Shown here: one piece after another, positions 1 to 8,561 of the stretch | Numbering within the stretch: position 1 is the stretch's first letter | Layout: the number at the start of each line of letters is the position of its first letter | Assembly (NCBI RefSeq): GCF_014644535.1 | Contig: NZ_BMKW01000010.1 | Coordinates: forward strand, 29,664-93,663 | DNA length: 64,000 nt | Direction: 5' to 3' | From: Neoroseomonas lacus | GTDB lineage: Bacteria > Pseudomonadota > Alphaproteobacteria > Acetobacterales > Acetobacteraceae | Translations under genes and position numbers: made by a program | Notes under the pieces: model-generated | The model's database searches: none | What the model saw: only the letters and a program-made list of their open reading frames with translations | Told to the model about the DNA's origin: nothing

Positions 1-300
1 GCAGGCGATCTCGAAGCCGTCCGACGCTCAGCGCTGGTTCGATGCCGCGGCGATGACGGTGCCCTCGTGAGTGCGGATGGCGCGCCGGCCGGTGTGGGGC
101 TGCAGCAGCAATGAAGCCTGGCGCATGAGGCGAAAGACGCGCTTGTGATTGAGCGGTGGCTCGCCGTAGTTGCACCTGGTGCGGTTGAGCAGCGCCGTGA
201 CGCGGCGATAGCCGTAGGTCGGGCGCGCGTCGGTGATGGCGCGGATCTCGGCCAGCACGGCGTCGTCCTCAGCGCGGCGATAGGGGCCGCGCCGCGGCCG
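1..300 (-). pseudogene. IS3-family transposase OrfB remnant with nonsense codon
   Basis: The minus strand encodes the N-terminal HTH_21-like part of an IS3-family OrfB transposase: a PRRGPYRRAEDD-like start near 298, then YGYRRVTALLNR and the linker GTVIAAASNQR. The next codon, at 28-30, is TGA. In relatives this position is Trp, as in NQRW-SDGFEIAC, and here the reading frame resumes directly after the stop with ASDGFEIAC. So a TGG-to-TGA change has cut the protein before its DDE domain, which would lie beyond the window edge. No start codon or terminal repeat is recognisable at the 300 side. The family is clear; the nonsense reading rests on remembered family motifs. Confidence 0.75.
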
Positions 301-438
301 TTCGGGTCCGGGTGTTCGCCGATCTGGGAGTCCCCGCCTACGATATTGTTGTTGGTGGAGTGGCGATGGCTTCCGCCCACATCGTCGCTACGACATACGC
401 CCGGTGGACAGTCGAGCCGGTAGGCCCTCACGTCGAAC

Positions 439-663
439 CTACCGCTCCGACAACCATACCCTGACCGCACCCCGCGTCCCGCATTGCCGACATCGGAGCA
501 AGCGGCCAAGGTCCCGAAGCCGGCACGACGCCGCGCCATAGCTCTGCGGCCCCAGCGCCGTGTGATGGCCGCAGCGGCACGCTACCGAGACCCACTGCCC
601 GGCCTCCGCAGCGTCCGGGGCGGGCGCGTCAAGCATCGAGACCGAACCCCGCCGCGGCGTCAT
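439..663 (-). CDS. Small zinc-ribbon protein, 74 aa
   Basis: This short protein has two cysteine pairs, C29-x-C31 and C58-x2-C61, followed by GTRGAVRVWLSER, the layout of a small zinc ribbon. Similar short orphans are common in Methylobacterium and Roseomonas relatives, and their function is unknown. The start is well supported: AAGGAGG lies about 7 bases before the ATG. That ATG overlaps the stop of the gene upstream (ATGA at 660-663), so translation is probably coupled. It could bind nucleic acid or simply a metal. The gene sits between two mobile-element remnants. Confidence 0.6.
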   Translation of the reverse strand: MTPRRGSVSMLDAPAPDAAEAGQWVSVACRCGHHTALGPQSYGAASCRLRDLGRLLRCRQCGTRGAVRVWLSER

Positions 664-968
664 GGTGCATCCTCCTTATAGACGGACCCGAAGCCGAGCC
701 GGCGGGCGAACCTCCGAACGGCCCGCGGGCGCGGTGGCTGGGGCCGGCCCTCGGACTGTAGCGAGGCAACGGCGCCGCCTATCATTGGCAGAGGCAGCGC
801 GGGATGCCGGGCCAGCAACACGTCCCGCATGTCCTCCCCGATGGCTTGGGCGCATTCTCCCCGGGCCAGGGCGATCCGCCGAACGCTCTCCATTCGGCGC
901 ATCGTCGCGGCGTCCAGAAGGGTGTGCAGCGGGGGGCGGTCGGGGCGTTGGGGTGGGGTGTCCGACAT
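660..968 (-). CDS. Hypothetical protein, 102 aa, coupled to zinc-ribbon gene
   Basis: No family is recognised. The product is basic and mostly helical in character (RRMESVRRIALARGECAQAI in the middle), with a proline and arginine-rich segment near residues 75-90 and a KEDAP tail. It starts at an ATG at 968 with no clear ribosome-binding site. Its stop overlaps the ATG of the zinc-ribbon gene by ATGA. The overlap and the strong ribosome-binding site inside its 3' end are the best evidence that it is real. An opposite-strand frame overlaps it, so it remains uncertain. Confidence 0.45.
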   Translation of the reverse strand: MSDTPPQRPDRPPLHTLLDAATMRRMESVRRIALARGECAQAIGEDMRDVLLARHPALPLPMIGGAVASLQSEGRPQPPRPRAVRRFARRLGFGSVYKEDAP

Positions 969-1141
969 GGCCGGAACATGCCCGAGTGAAGAGAACGAAT
1001 CAAGAACACGAAGTGCTCGACCAAGTCCCCCAGCTCTCACGAACCGATGAGCAGACCCGCCGCGCCTCGCACCGTCCGCTGGCAGTAACGGCGGCCTTCC
1101 GGGGCTGCCTGTCGCGACCGAGGGCGGGTAGAGTGCCGCGC

Positions 1142-1519
1142 ATGGTGAGCAGAAAGAACCGACCGAGCAAACCGTCCGTTGTCGGAATGGGGAGCAAATC
1201 AAAGAGGACCCGTCAGCCTGTAGCGGGGGTGGCTGAGAAAGATGCGAAGATCGCGCGCCTAGCCCGGGAACTGGCCGACGCTCAGTCCAAACTGAAGGAA
1301 TTCGAAGAGCGGGGCACCGACGCCTACATGGCCCGTAAGGTCGAGACACTCTTGGCTGCAGCGCAGTCTGCACGCGGACAGGCCCTCGACGCATCCCTCG
1401 CGCGGAGCAAGGCAGAGGGCGAGTTGCGTGTCCTCGAAAAGGCGATTGCCGAGGCCCGCGGCCCTGCCGGCTGGCTCCTGCGCCGGGCAGCGCGGCGGGT
1501 GCGGCCACAGACCGCCTAG
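1142..1519 (+). CDS. Small coiled-coil protein, 125 aa
   Basis: A very basic N-terminus (MVSRKNRPSKPS) is followed by a long helical stretch, roughly residues 38-105, rich in Ala, Glu, Lys and Arg with heptad-like spacing (EKDAKIARLARELADAQ). The C-terminus is Arg-rich. This suggests a cytoplasmic coiled coil, possibly DNA-associated, but no family is recognised. The start at 1142 was chosen because the preceding in-frame sequence is low-complexity and reads like a shadow; no strong ribosome-binding site is visible. It lies divergent to the zinc-ribbon pair. Confidence 0.45.
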   Translation: MVSRKNRPSKPSVVGMGSKSKRTRQPVAGVAEKDAKIARLARELADAQSKLKEFEERGTDAYMARKVETLLAAAQSARGQALDASLARSKAEGELRVLEKAIAEARGPAGWLLRRAARRVRPQTA

Positions 1520-1953
1520 CAGCCGGCTGGACGGCGCGCACGGCCGCGACGAATGGGCGAGCGGCGGCGCCCCCGGATGGGTGGCTGCGGGCGACCCGAA
1601 GTCGGGTCGGGTGTTCCGCTCCGGCGGCTGCGCCCTCGGGGGTGGGGTGCCTACGGGGGGACCCGAAGCACGCCGCGGGGTACGGCGGGTTCTCGAAAGA
1701 CGACCGGGGTGGGTACGACTACAAGAACAACGACCTTTAGCCGACTTTGCGAAGTGACTTCTGTCGAGGCCTGGGGCGGGTCGTGTATCGAGTCGTGGTC
1801 GGCGACATCGCACTGCCATCGAACTTAGAGGATCGGCCGAAACTACGGCATACCTTGTCGCCATACTTATCTATTTCTGCCATCGGTGGATGACTCTTGT
1901 TGACATCGCCTGCCGGCGGGAGGCCTGAAGGGGAATTGCAACGGGGCAACCCC
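1520..1953. other. Gap without a supported gene
   Basis: No frame here has a plausible start, ribosome-binding site and protein-like composition. The first half is very GC-rich and the last 200 bases are clearly less so. The stretch separates the coiled-coil gene from the truncated recombinase and may be mobile-element debris. Confidence 0.4.
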
Positions 1954-2190
1954 ATGCCTTCCACCCCATCCCGATCCTTCGTGGCTTACGTCCGTGTCAG
2001 CACCGAGAGCCAGGGCCGCAGCGGTCTCGGCCTGGAAGCCCAGGAAGCCGCCATCCGGTCCTTCCTGCGGCCCGGCGACAGGCTGCTCGCCCCGGTTTTC
2101 GTCGAGGTCGAGAGCGGCCGGAAGAACGACAGGCCCGAACTCGCCAAGGCCCTGGCACGGTGGCCCACTTGCCGATTGCGAACAAAATAG
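1954..2190 (+). pseudogene. Truncated serine recombinase (resolvase N-terminus)
   Basis: The frame starts MPSTPSRSFVAYVRVSTES, with YxRVSTxxQ carrying the serine nucleophile of resolvase/invertase recombinases. It continues through GLGLEAQEAAI and a VESGRKNDRPELAKAL segment, typical of the catalytic domain up to about residue 70. Then the match ends and the frame closes after a few unrelated residues at 2190. The rest of the catalytic domain and the whole DNA-binding part are missing. The breakpoint is near 2158, just before the helicase gene. The product cannot be active. It probably derives from a phage or transposon. Confidence 0.8.
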
Positions 2191-2231
2191 GAAACTGGGA
2201 CACTCGACGGCGCCATGCCCCGACCAGCACT

Positions 2232-4298
2232 ATGACCGCTCCATACCTCGAAAAGCTCAATCCGGAGCAAAGGCGAGCGGTGGAATACGGCATCAACGCA
2301 GCCGGCGGGGCGCCCGGGCCGTTACTGATCATCGCGGGCGCCGGCTCAGGCAAGACAAGCACTCTTGTGCATCGCGTGGCGCATCTGCTCGTGAACGGCG
2401 CCGATCCTGATCGCATCCTCCTCATGACCTTCTCCCGCCGAGCAGCGAGCGACCTGACCCGACGCGCCGAGACCATCTGTACGCAGGTCATGGGGGAGCG
2501 CGCCGGCATCCTTGCGGCCGGGCTGCCTTGGGCTGGGACGTTTCACAGCATCGGCGTGCGGCTGTTGCGCGAGTACGCGGAGCAGATCGGCCTCGCGCCA
2601 GACTTCTCGATCCACGACCGCGAGGACTCGGCGGACCTGATGAATCTGGTTCGCGACGAACTGGGCTACTCCCGCACTGAACGCAGGTTCCCCGCCAAGG
2701 TCACCTGCCTGGAGATCTATTCCCGTGTCGTGAACAGCGGTGCTGCGCTGTGCGATGTCTTGAACGAATCTTTTCCCTGGTGCGCGTCGTGGGAAATTGA
2801 ACTGCGATCGCTGTTCGCGGCCTATGTCGAGGCCAAGCAGGCGCAGGGCGTCCTCGATTTCGATGATCTGCTTCTCTACTGGGCGCGGATGCTCGCTGAT
2901 CCCGTCCTGGCGGAGGATGTCGGCGGTCGCTTCGATCACGTTCTGGTCGATGAGTACCAGGATACCAACCGACTGCAGGCCAGTATCTTGCTGAGCATGA
3001 AGCCCAATGGCCGCGGCCTGACGGTGGTAGGTGATGACGCACAGTCGATCTATGCGTTCCGCGCCGCGACGGTGCGCAACATCCTGGACTTCCCGAGCGC
3101 CTTCGATCCAGCGGCGGCGGTCGTCACGCTCGATCGCAACTACCGCTCCACGAAACCGATCCTCGATGCTGCGAACGCTGTCATCGGCTTGGCGAAGGAG
3201 CGGTTCACGAAGAACCTGTGGACTGATCGCGAAGGGAGGCAGCGGCCGGAGCTTGTCACCGTGCGCGACGATACGGAGCAGGCGCGCTTCATCGCGACCC
3301 GTGTCCTCGAGAACCGCGAGGCAGGTGCGACGCTGAAGCAGCAGGCCGTGCTGTTCCGGACCGCGAGCCACAGCGCCGTGCTGGAGGTCGAGCTGACGAG
3401 ACGACGCATACCCTTCGTGAAGTTCGGCGGGCTGAAGTTCCTCGACAGCGCGCATGTGAAGGATGTGCTGGCGCTGCTACGCTTTGCGCAGAACCCGCGC
3501 GACCTCGTCGGCGGGTTCCGCGTCATGCTGCTCGTGCCTGGCGCAGGGCCGGCGACGGCGCGCCGCACGCTGGAAGCCATGGCCACCGCGGCTGACCCGA
3601 TTGCGGCCCTTGGCCGCCTCCCGGTGCCTCCGCGGATTGGCGGCGAGTGGGCCGGACTTGTCACGCTGCTGGCCACACTTCGCGGCGGTGCTGCGGGATG
3701 GCCAGCGCAGCTCGAACAGGTCCGCGGCTGGTATGAGCCGATCCTGGAGCGGCTGCACGATGACGCCTCGACGCGCCTTGCCGACCTACTCCAACTCCAG
3801 GGCATTGCCGCCGGTTACCCGTCGCGGGAGCGGTTCCTGACGGAACTGACGCTGGATCCGCCCGCAGCGACGAGCGACGAGGCCGGAGTGCCATCGCTCG
3901 ACAACGACTACCTGATCCTATCGACGATCCATTCGGCGAAGGGACAGGAATGGCGATCTGTGTTTGTGCTGAATGCCGTGGACGGCTGCATCCCGTCGGA
4001 TCTTGGCACCGGCAGCACGCGAGAAGTCGAGGAAGAGCGCCGGCTGCTCTACGTCGCCATGACCCGTGCGAAGGACGATCTGCACCTGATGCTGCCTCAG
4101 CGATTCTATACGCATGGGCAGCGCGCCAAGGGCGACCGACACGTTTATGCCTCTCGGACCCGCTTCATTCCCCGCGAGATACTCGATCACTTCGATTACC
4201 TGAGCTGGCCGGGAAGTCAGGGGAGTGCGCCGTCGAGCAGCGCGTCTATCGGCCCACGCATCGACATCGCCGCTCAGATGAGGGGAATGTGGCGCTGA
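2232..4298 (+). CDS. UvrD/Rep-like superfamily 1 DNA helicase
   Basis: This 688-aa protein has the SF1A motifs in order: Q-motif LNPEQRRAV (about 9-17), Walker A AGAGSGKTS (about 35-43), motif II DEYQDTN (about 239), motif III VVGDDAQSIYAFRAA, the NYRS motif, STIHSAKGQEW near the C-terminal third and VAMTRAK. It should be an ATP-driven 3'-5' translocase or helicase. I chose ATG 2232, giving MTAPYLEKLNP, because the 24 extra residues from 2160 look unlike the family and cover the junction with the broken recombinase. No partner nuclease gene is adjacent. It is not obviously the housekeeping uvrD and probably belongs to the accessory DNA around it. Confidence 0.88.
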   Translation: MTAPYLEKLNPEQRRAVEYGINAAGGAPGPLLIIAGAGSGKTSTLVHRVAHLLVNGADPDRILLMTFSRRAASDLTRRAETICTQVMGERAGILAAGLPWAGTFHSIGVRLLREYAEQIGLAPDFSIHDREDSADLMNLVRDELGYSRTERRFPAKVTCLEIYSRVVNSGAALCDVLNESFPWCASWEIELRSLFAAYVEAKQAQGVLDFDDLLLYWARMLADPVLAEDVGGRFDHVLVDEYQDTNRLQASILLSMKPNGRGLTVVGDDAQSIYAFRAATVRNILDFPSAFDPAAAVVTLDRNYRSTKPILDAANAVIGLAKERFTKNLWTDREGRQRPELVTVRDDTEQARFIATRVLENREAGATLKQQAVLFRTASHSAVLEVELTRRRIPFVKFGGLKFLDSAHVKDVLALLRFAQNPRDLVGGFRVMLLVPGAGPATARRTLEAMATAADPIAALGRLPVPPRIGGEWAGLVTLLATLRGGAAGWPAQLEQVRGWYEPILERLHDDASTRLADLLQLQGIAAGYPSRERFLTELTLDPPAATSDEAGVPSLDNDYLILSTIHSAKGQEWRSVFVLNAVDGCIPSDLGTGSTREVEEERRLLYVAMTRAKDDLHLMLPQRFYTHGQRAKGDRHVYASRTRFIPREILDHFDYLSWPGSQGSAPSSSASIGPRIDIAAQMRGMWR

Positions 4299-4673
4299 CG
4301 GCCGCGGCGCACCGCCATTTCAGGTGACAAAATCGACGCTGCCATCTGCCGTCCAAGTATGTGGAGATGAAAGGGAGACGTCGAGTCGGCTGGAAGGAGA
4401 TTCGCGAAGTCCGCCTTTGGCAATCGATTCCTGATTGTCGGTTTTGAGCCCATCCAAATCGTTGGAACCGTTTCGGCCCGAGCCCAAAAGCTGACGTTCG
4501 TTCCGCGTGCTTCAGATCGACGCGAAGACGCACTGCAAGCACGCGCAAAGGTCGAACAGCCACTGTGCCAAAGTTCAGCGGAGGACAAGAAAATCGACGC
4601 CTGCGGTCCTTCGCCTGCCACTCCGCGGGCCCCGACTTGCCCTGCTCTCCCGACGGCAGGCACTCTCAACCCC
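4299..4673. other. Gap without a supported gene
   Basis: The 375 bases between the helicase and the amidohydrolase hold no convincing gene. Composition is less GC-rich than the flanks. A short motif, AAAATCGACGC, occurs twice (about 4328 and 4588). I see no clear promoter or terminator. Confidence 0.4.
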
Positions 4674-5750
4674 ATGACCATCCCCATCGCCCCAGGCCTC
4701 ACGCCGTCGCGCCAGATCGCGGTCCGTCCGGATTGGCTCGCGCAGCGGCGGGAGGAACCGCTGGATCCCGCGCTGCCAATCGTTGACCCGCACCATCACC
4801 TCTGGGATCGCGAGGCAGAGCGCTACCTCCTCGACGACCTGCTGCGCGACGCCGGCGAGGGCCACAACGTCAGCGCGACGGTCTTCGTTCAATGCGGCGC
4901 GATGTACCGTGCGACTGGGCCCGACGAGGAGCGCTCGCTCGGCGAGACCGAATTCGTCAACGGCATCGCCGCTGCGAGCGCCAGCGGCACCTACGGGCCC
5001 GCGCGCGCCTGCGCCGGTATCGTCGGATACGTGGACCTCACCCTCGGCGACCGGGTGGTACCTCTGCTCGAAGCGCATGTCGCGACAGCGCGGTCCCGCT
5101 TCCGTGGCGTGCGCAACCGGACCGCCTGGCATCCTTCGCCCGCGGTGCGCTCGAACCTGCTAAGGCCGCCACCGGGATCGCTCGAGGATCCCCGCTTCGT
5201 CGAAGGCGCCCGCCGGCTGGCCGCGCACGGCCTCGTGCTCGACATCTGGGCCTACCAGACGCAGCTGCCGCTCGTGCACGCCGTCGCACGCGCCGTGCCT
5301 GAGCTGACCGTGGTCGCGAATCACTGCGGTGGCCTGCTCGGCGTCGGCCCCTATGGCGGACGGCGCGAGGAAGCCTTCGCGGAATGGCGGCGGGAGGTCC
5401 TAGCGCTCGCCGCCCTGCCTAACACTGTGATGAAGCTCGGCGGCCTCGCCATGGAGGTGGGCGGCCACGAGTTCCACCTACGCGACCTGCCGCCGAGCTC
5501 GGCTGAGCTGGAGCAGGCTTGGCGACCAGTCGTCCACACGCTCATCGAGGCCTATGGCGCCGGCCGCTGCATGTTCGAGAGCAACTTCCCCGTGGATAAG
5601 GGCATGTGTGGCTACGGCGTGCTCTGGAATGCCTTCAAGCGCCTCGCGGCCGGCGCCGGGGAGGCGGAGCGCGCCGCCCTCTTCGCCGGCACGGCGACGC
5701 GCGTCTATCGCTTGCGTGAGGCGCCAGGCTGCGAGGCGCTGCGTCCTTAG
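4674..5750 (+). CDS. Amidohydrolase family 2 protein, lactonase-like
   Basis: This 358-aa protein belongs to the amidohydrolase_2 family (TIM-barrel metal hydrolases), which includes 2-pyrone-4,6-dicarboxylate lactonase and sugar lactonases. The metal-binding start VDPHHHLWD is at residues 37-45. Later conserved features are the ANHCGG segment and the late FESNFPVD, which carries the usual catalytic Asp. It is cytoplasmic, with no signal peptide. It likely opens a lactone or decarboxylates an acid from the pathway encoded by the neighbouring Bug/RraA/dehydrogenase cluster, which converges on it from the other strand. The substrate cannot be read from sequence. The ribosome-binding site is weak. 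Confidence 0.8.
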   Translation: MTIPIAPGLTPSRQIAVRPDWLAQRREEPLDPALPIVDPHHHLWDREAERYLLDDLLRDAGEGHNVSATVFVQCGAMYRATGPDEERSLGETEFVNGIAAASASGTYGPARACAGIVGYVDLTLGDRVVPLLEAHVATARSRFRGVRNRTAWHPSPAVRSNLLRPPPGSLEDPRFVEGARRLAAHGLVLDIWAYQTQLPLVHAVARAVPELTVVANHCGGLLGVGPYGGRREEAFAEWRREVLALAALPNTVMKLGGLAMEVGGHEFHLRDLPPSSAELEQAWRPVVHTLIEAYGAGRCMFESNFPVDKGMCGYGVLWNAFKRLAAGAGEAERAALFAGTATRVYRLREAPGCEALRP

Positions 5751-5769
5751 GCACGCACCGCGCCGGCCC

Positions 5770-6747
5770 TCACTGCCACGGCGTCCTCTCCCAGATCCGC
5801 TGGTAGCGCTCGAGCTGGGCCGGCAACTGTGCCTCCCATTCCGCCCCGCGCAGGAAGGCCATCGCCAGTTCGAGCTGCCGGACCCTCTCCGCCCATTCGG
5901 GCGCGGCAATCACCTTCGCGATCGCATCCTCCAGCCGGCTTGCGACCTCGTCGGGGATGCCGCGCGGCGCGCCGATGCCGCGCTCGCTGCTCATCAGCAC
6001 GTCGTAGCCTTCCTCACGGAAGGTAGGCACGTCTGGCATCAGCTCCCAGCGCCGCTCGCCCATGCCCGCGAGGGCGCGCAGCATCGGGTTCTCCTGCCCC
6101 AGCATCCCGATCTCGCCGAGGTTCAGGCCGGCGACGTCGATCTGCCGGCCGAGCGCGGCATTGCGCGATGGCCCGGCTCCGGCGAAGGGAACGTGGATGA
6201 ACTCGGCGCCTGAGGCCGCCTCCAACAGCGTCAGGCCGAGATGGTCGTCGGTGCCGATGCCGGAGGAGCCGACGCTGATCGTCCCGGGCCGGCGCTTCGC
6301 CGCCTCGACCAAGTCGCGCAACGACCGGTAGGGCGAATCCCTGTGCACGACGAAGGCGCTCGGGTCATCCACCAGGCGCGCGATCAGCCGGATCTGCGCG
6401 CGGTCATAGCGCACCCGGCGCTGAACCCCGAGCGAGAGGTAGCCCGGCGTGTTGATGGTGCCGAGCGTGTAGCCGTCCGGCCGGGCGGTCTGCAGCGCGA
6501 CATAGGCCGTCTCGCCGCCCGCCCCAGGCCGATTGACGACGACGAAATTGGACCCCGGCAGTTCGGCGCCGAGGAACTGCGTCAGCGCGCGTACCATCAC
6601 GTCGGTCCCGCCGCCGGGCGCAAAGCCGACGATGACCTCGATGGGCCGCCCCGCCGGCCAGGCGGGCTGGGCCAGGGCCGGCGCGGGTAGGGACGCGACC
6701 CCTGTGGCCAGGATGCTACGGCGCGTGGCGATGATGGGCATTCTCAT
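5770..6747 (-). CDS. Bug-family (TctC) periplasmic solute receptor 1
   Basis: This 325-aa protein is of the tripartite tricarboxylate receptor type. It has an Arg-Arg signal peptide (ATRRSILATGVASLPAPALAQ), then the family start WPAGRPIEVIVGFAPGGG, a VNRPGAGG loop and a GSSGIGTDDHLG segment lining the ligand site. Such proteins capture organic acids in the periplasm for a TctA/TctB permease, or act as sensors. No tctA or tctB is nearby. The start at 6747 has GGAGAGG before it, and the longer upstream frame is spurious. It is the last gene of the rraA-dehydrogenase run. Confidence 0.9.
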   Translation of the reverse strand: MRMPIIATRRSILATGVASLPAPALAQPAWPAGRPIEVIVGFAPGGGTDVMVRALTQFLGAELPGSNFVVVNRPGAGGETAYVALQTARPDGYTLGTINTPGYLSLGVQRRVRYDRAQIRLIARLVDDPSAFVVHRDSPYRSLRDLVEAAKRRPGTISVGSSGIGTDDHLGLTLLEAASGAEFIHVPFAGAGPSRNAALGRQIDVAGLNLGEIGMLGQENPMLRALAGMGERRWELMPDVPTFREEGYDVLMSSERGIGAPRGIPDEVASRLEDAIAKVIAAPEWAERVRQLELAMAFLRGAEWEAQLPAQLERYQRIWERTPWQ

Positions 6748-6805
6748 GGTTTCCTCTCCAGTGGTGATCTGCTTAGGCCGGGCGGCCGCGCTGTCGTGAA
6801 TCGCG

Positions 6806-7813
6806 TCAGGCCGCCACGGGCAGGCGACCCGGGATGACCACGGCGCCGGCCATCGTTGGGACGCGCCCGGCGAGCACCGCGACAATGCAGTCCGCTGCCA
6901 TGGTGGACATGCCGACCGCACCGCGGGGTGTGTTCGCGGCAAGGTGCGGTGTGGGCAGCACCCGGGGATGGCCGCGCAGCGGGCTGGCGGTATCCAGCGG
7001 CTCCCGCGCGAAGACGTCCACGCCTGCCCAGGCGAGTTGCCCGGACTCGAGCGCCGCCAGAAGCGCTGCCTCATCCACGATGCCGCCGCGGGCGGTGTGG
7101 ACCAGGATAGCGCCGCGCGGCAGGGCGGCGAGCTCCCGCGCGCCGATCATCCCGCGCGTCGTCGCATCCAGCGGGCAGTGCAGCGACAGCACCTCGGAGC
7201 GAGCCAGCAGGGTCTGCAGGTCAGCGACGCGCTCCCCGGGACCTGGCAGCGACCCCGCCGGTCGGAGAGGGTCGTAGGCGGCAACTCGCATGCCGAAGGC
7301 GTCCGCGAAGCGCGCGACCTTGGATCCGATGGCGCCATAGCCGACGATGCCGAGCTGCACGCCCTCCACGTCGCGGGTCATGCGGGAGGTCTTCTCCCAA
7401 AGCCCGTCACGCATGCCGGTGGCGACCGAGGGCAGGTCCTTCAGCAGGGTGAGCATCAGCGCCATCGCATGCTCCGCGACCGAGCGCGAATTGGCCCCCG
7501 CAGCGCGCGTCACGGTCAGTCCGCGTGCATCGGCCGCCGCGAGATCTATGCCGTCCACGCCGGCGCCATGACGCGCGATCACCCGCAGCGCGGGCGCTGC
7601 CGCATCCATCACAGTGCCGTTGATGATCCCCTGCCGGTGCAGCAGCGCCACCGGCCGATGCTCGGCGATGGCGACCAGCAACTCGGCCTCGGAGGGATAG
7701 GCGGAGGTGCAGGGCACGGTGAAGCCGGCGGCTTCGAGGATGGTGACTGCCTCCGGCGCGAGCTTCGCAGCGGTGACGAGGACCGCGGGCTTCGCGGTGG
7801 GGTGCTGGGGCAT
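6806..7813 (-). CDS. D-isomer-specific 2-hydroxyacid dehydrogenase
   Basis: This 335-aa NAD(P)-dependent enzyme of the phosphoglycerate dehydrogenase/glyoxylate reductase superfamily has the dinucleotide motif GIVGYGAIGSKVARF near residue 155. A conserved Arg in VHTARGGIVDE and the catalytic His in PTPHLAANT near the C-terminus are also present. It should interconvert a 2-oxo acid and a D-2-hydroxy acid in the cytoplasm. The start is supported by GAGGA about 8 bases upstream. It lies between rraA and the Bug receptor on the same strand, so it likely acts on the acid these genes handle. Confidence 0.9.
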   Translation of the reverse strand: MPQHPTAKPAVLVTAAKLAPEAVTILEAAGFTVPCTSAYPSEAELLVAIAEHRPVALLHRQGIINGTVMDAAAPALRVIARHGAGVDGIDLAAADARGLTVTRAAGANSRSVAEHAMALMLTLLKDLPSVATGMRDGLWEKTSRMTRDVEGVQLGIVGYGAIGSKVARFADAFGMRVAAYDPLRPAGSLPGPGERVADLQTLLARSEVLSLHCPLDATTRGMIGARELAALPRGAILVHTARGGIVDEAALLAALESGQLAWAGVDVFAREPLDTASPLRGHPRVLPTPHLAANTPRGAVGMSTMAADCIVAVLAGRVPTMAGAVVIPGRLPVAA

Positions 7814-7840
7814 CGGGGGTCTTCCTCAGAACGGGTCGGG

Positions 7841-8524
7841 TCAGGCGAGGCCGTCGCAGCCGAGACGCCGCAGCGTCGCGTCGACCCAGGATGCGTCGTG
7901 GGTGCCGGCCTCGATATTCGCCATCTGGCGCGCCTCGGCTGCCGCCTTCTGCGTGGCCGCCGCATGCACGGCCTCCACTTCGGCGAAGGGGACGCAGAGC
8001 AGGCCGTCCTCGTCGCCCAGCACCAGGTCGCCGGGATCGATAACCATACCGTCCAGTGCGATCGGAACGTTGATCTCGCCGGGGCCGTCCTTGTAGGGGC
8101 CGCGATGCGTGATGCCGGCAGCGAAAACCGGGAAGCCCTGCGCGCGGATGGCGGCGCTGTCGCGGATCGCGCCGTTGATGACGATGCCGCCGAAGCCGCG
8201 CCTGATCATCTGGGCGAGCATCAACTCGCCGATGATGGCATTGGTCAGGTCGCCGCCAGCATCCACGACGATGACATCGCCGGGTTCGGCGAGCGCGAGC
8301 GCCTTGTGGACCATCAGGTTGTCACCCGGGCGGGTCTTCACCGTGAAGGCGGGTCCGGCCAGCACGCCGCGTGCATGCATGGGGCGAAGCCGAGGCCCGC
8401 CGGCGGTCATGCGGGCCATGACATCACTGACATTGGCGACGGGCAGGTCGCGGAAGCGCGCGACCGCCTCGGGGGCCACCTTGCGTGCGCGGGGCAGGAT
8501 CCTGAACCCGACAGCCATGCTCAT
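7841..8524 (-). CDS. RraA-family protein (aldolase-like)
   Basis: This 227-aa protein has the RraA / HMG-CHA aldolase fold: PVANVSDVM near the N-terminus, the phosphate or carboxylate loop GDVIVVDAGGDLTNAIIGE, GIVINGAIRDSAAIR with the catalytic Arg-Asp region, and GDEDGLLCVP. Members in catabolic clusters are divalent-metal aldolases cleaving 4-hydroxy-4-methyl- or 4-carboxy-4-hydroxy-2-oxoacids. Here, with dehydrogenase, lactonase and receptor neighbours, an enzyme role is more likely than RNase E control. I chose ATG 8524 because CAGGAGAG sits 1-8 bases upstream; a longer frame from 8593 crosses the hairpin and operator-like site. Confidence 0.87.
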   Translation of the reverse strand: MSMAVGFRILPRARKVAPEAVARFRDLPVANVSDVMARMTAGGPRLRPMHARGVLAGPAFTVKTRPGDNLMVHKALALAEPGDVIVVDAGGDLTNAIIGELMLAQMIRRGFGGIVINGAIRDSAAIRAQGFPVFAAGITHRGPYKDGPGEINVPIALDGMVIDPGDLVLGDEDGLLCVPFAEVEAVHAAATQKAAAEARQMANIEAGTHDASWVDATLRRLGCDGLA

Positions 8525-8540
8525 GCTCTCCTGAATGTGC

Positions 8541-8557
8541 GGGCCGCTTGGCGGCCC
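8541..8557. other. 7-bp stem hairpin upstream of rraA-like gene
   Basis: GGGCCGC and GCGGCCC are perfectly paired around a 3-base loop. The hairpin lies in the 65-base leader between the upstream Bug receptor stop (8590) and the RraA-like start (8524). On the minus strand no U-run follows, so it is more likely a processing or stability element than a terminator. Confidence 0.5.
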
Positions 8558-8561
8558 AACT

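Noticed and set aside
662-1141. N-terminal extension of the coiled-coil gene by 160 residues from 662
   Set aside because: The extension is low-complexity Arg/Pro/Gly sequence antisense to the better supported small gene pair at 439-968.
2232-4298. A Gabija-like defence system
   Set aside because: Only a UvrD-like helicase is present. No OLD-family nuclease or other partner lies on either side.
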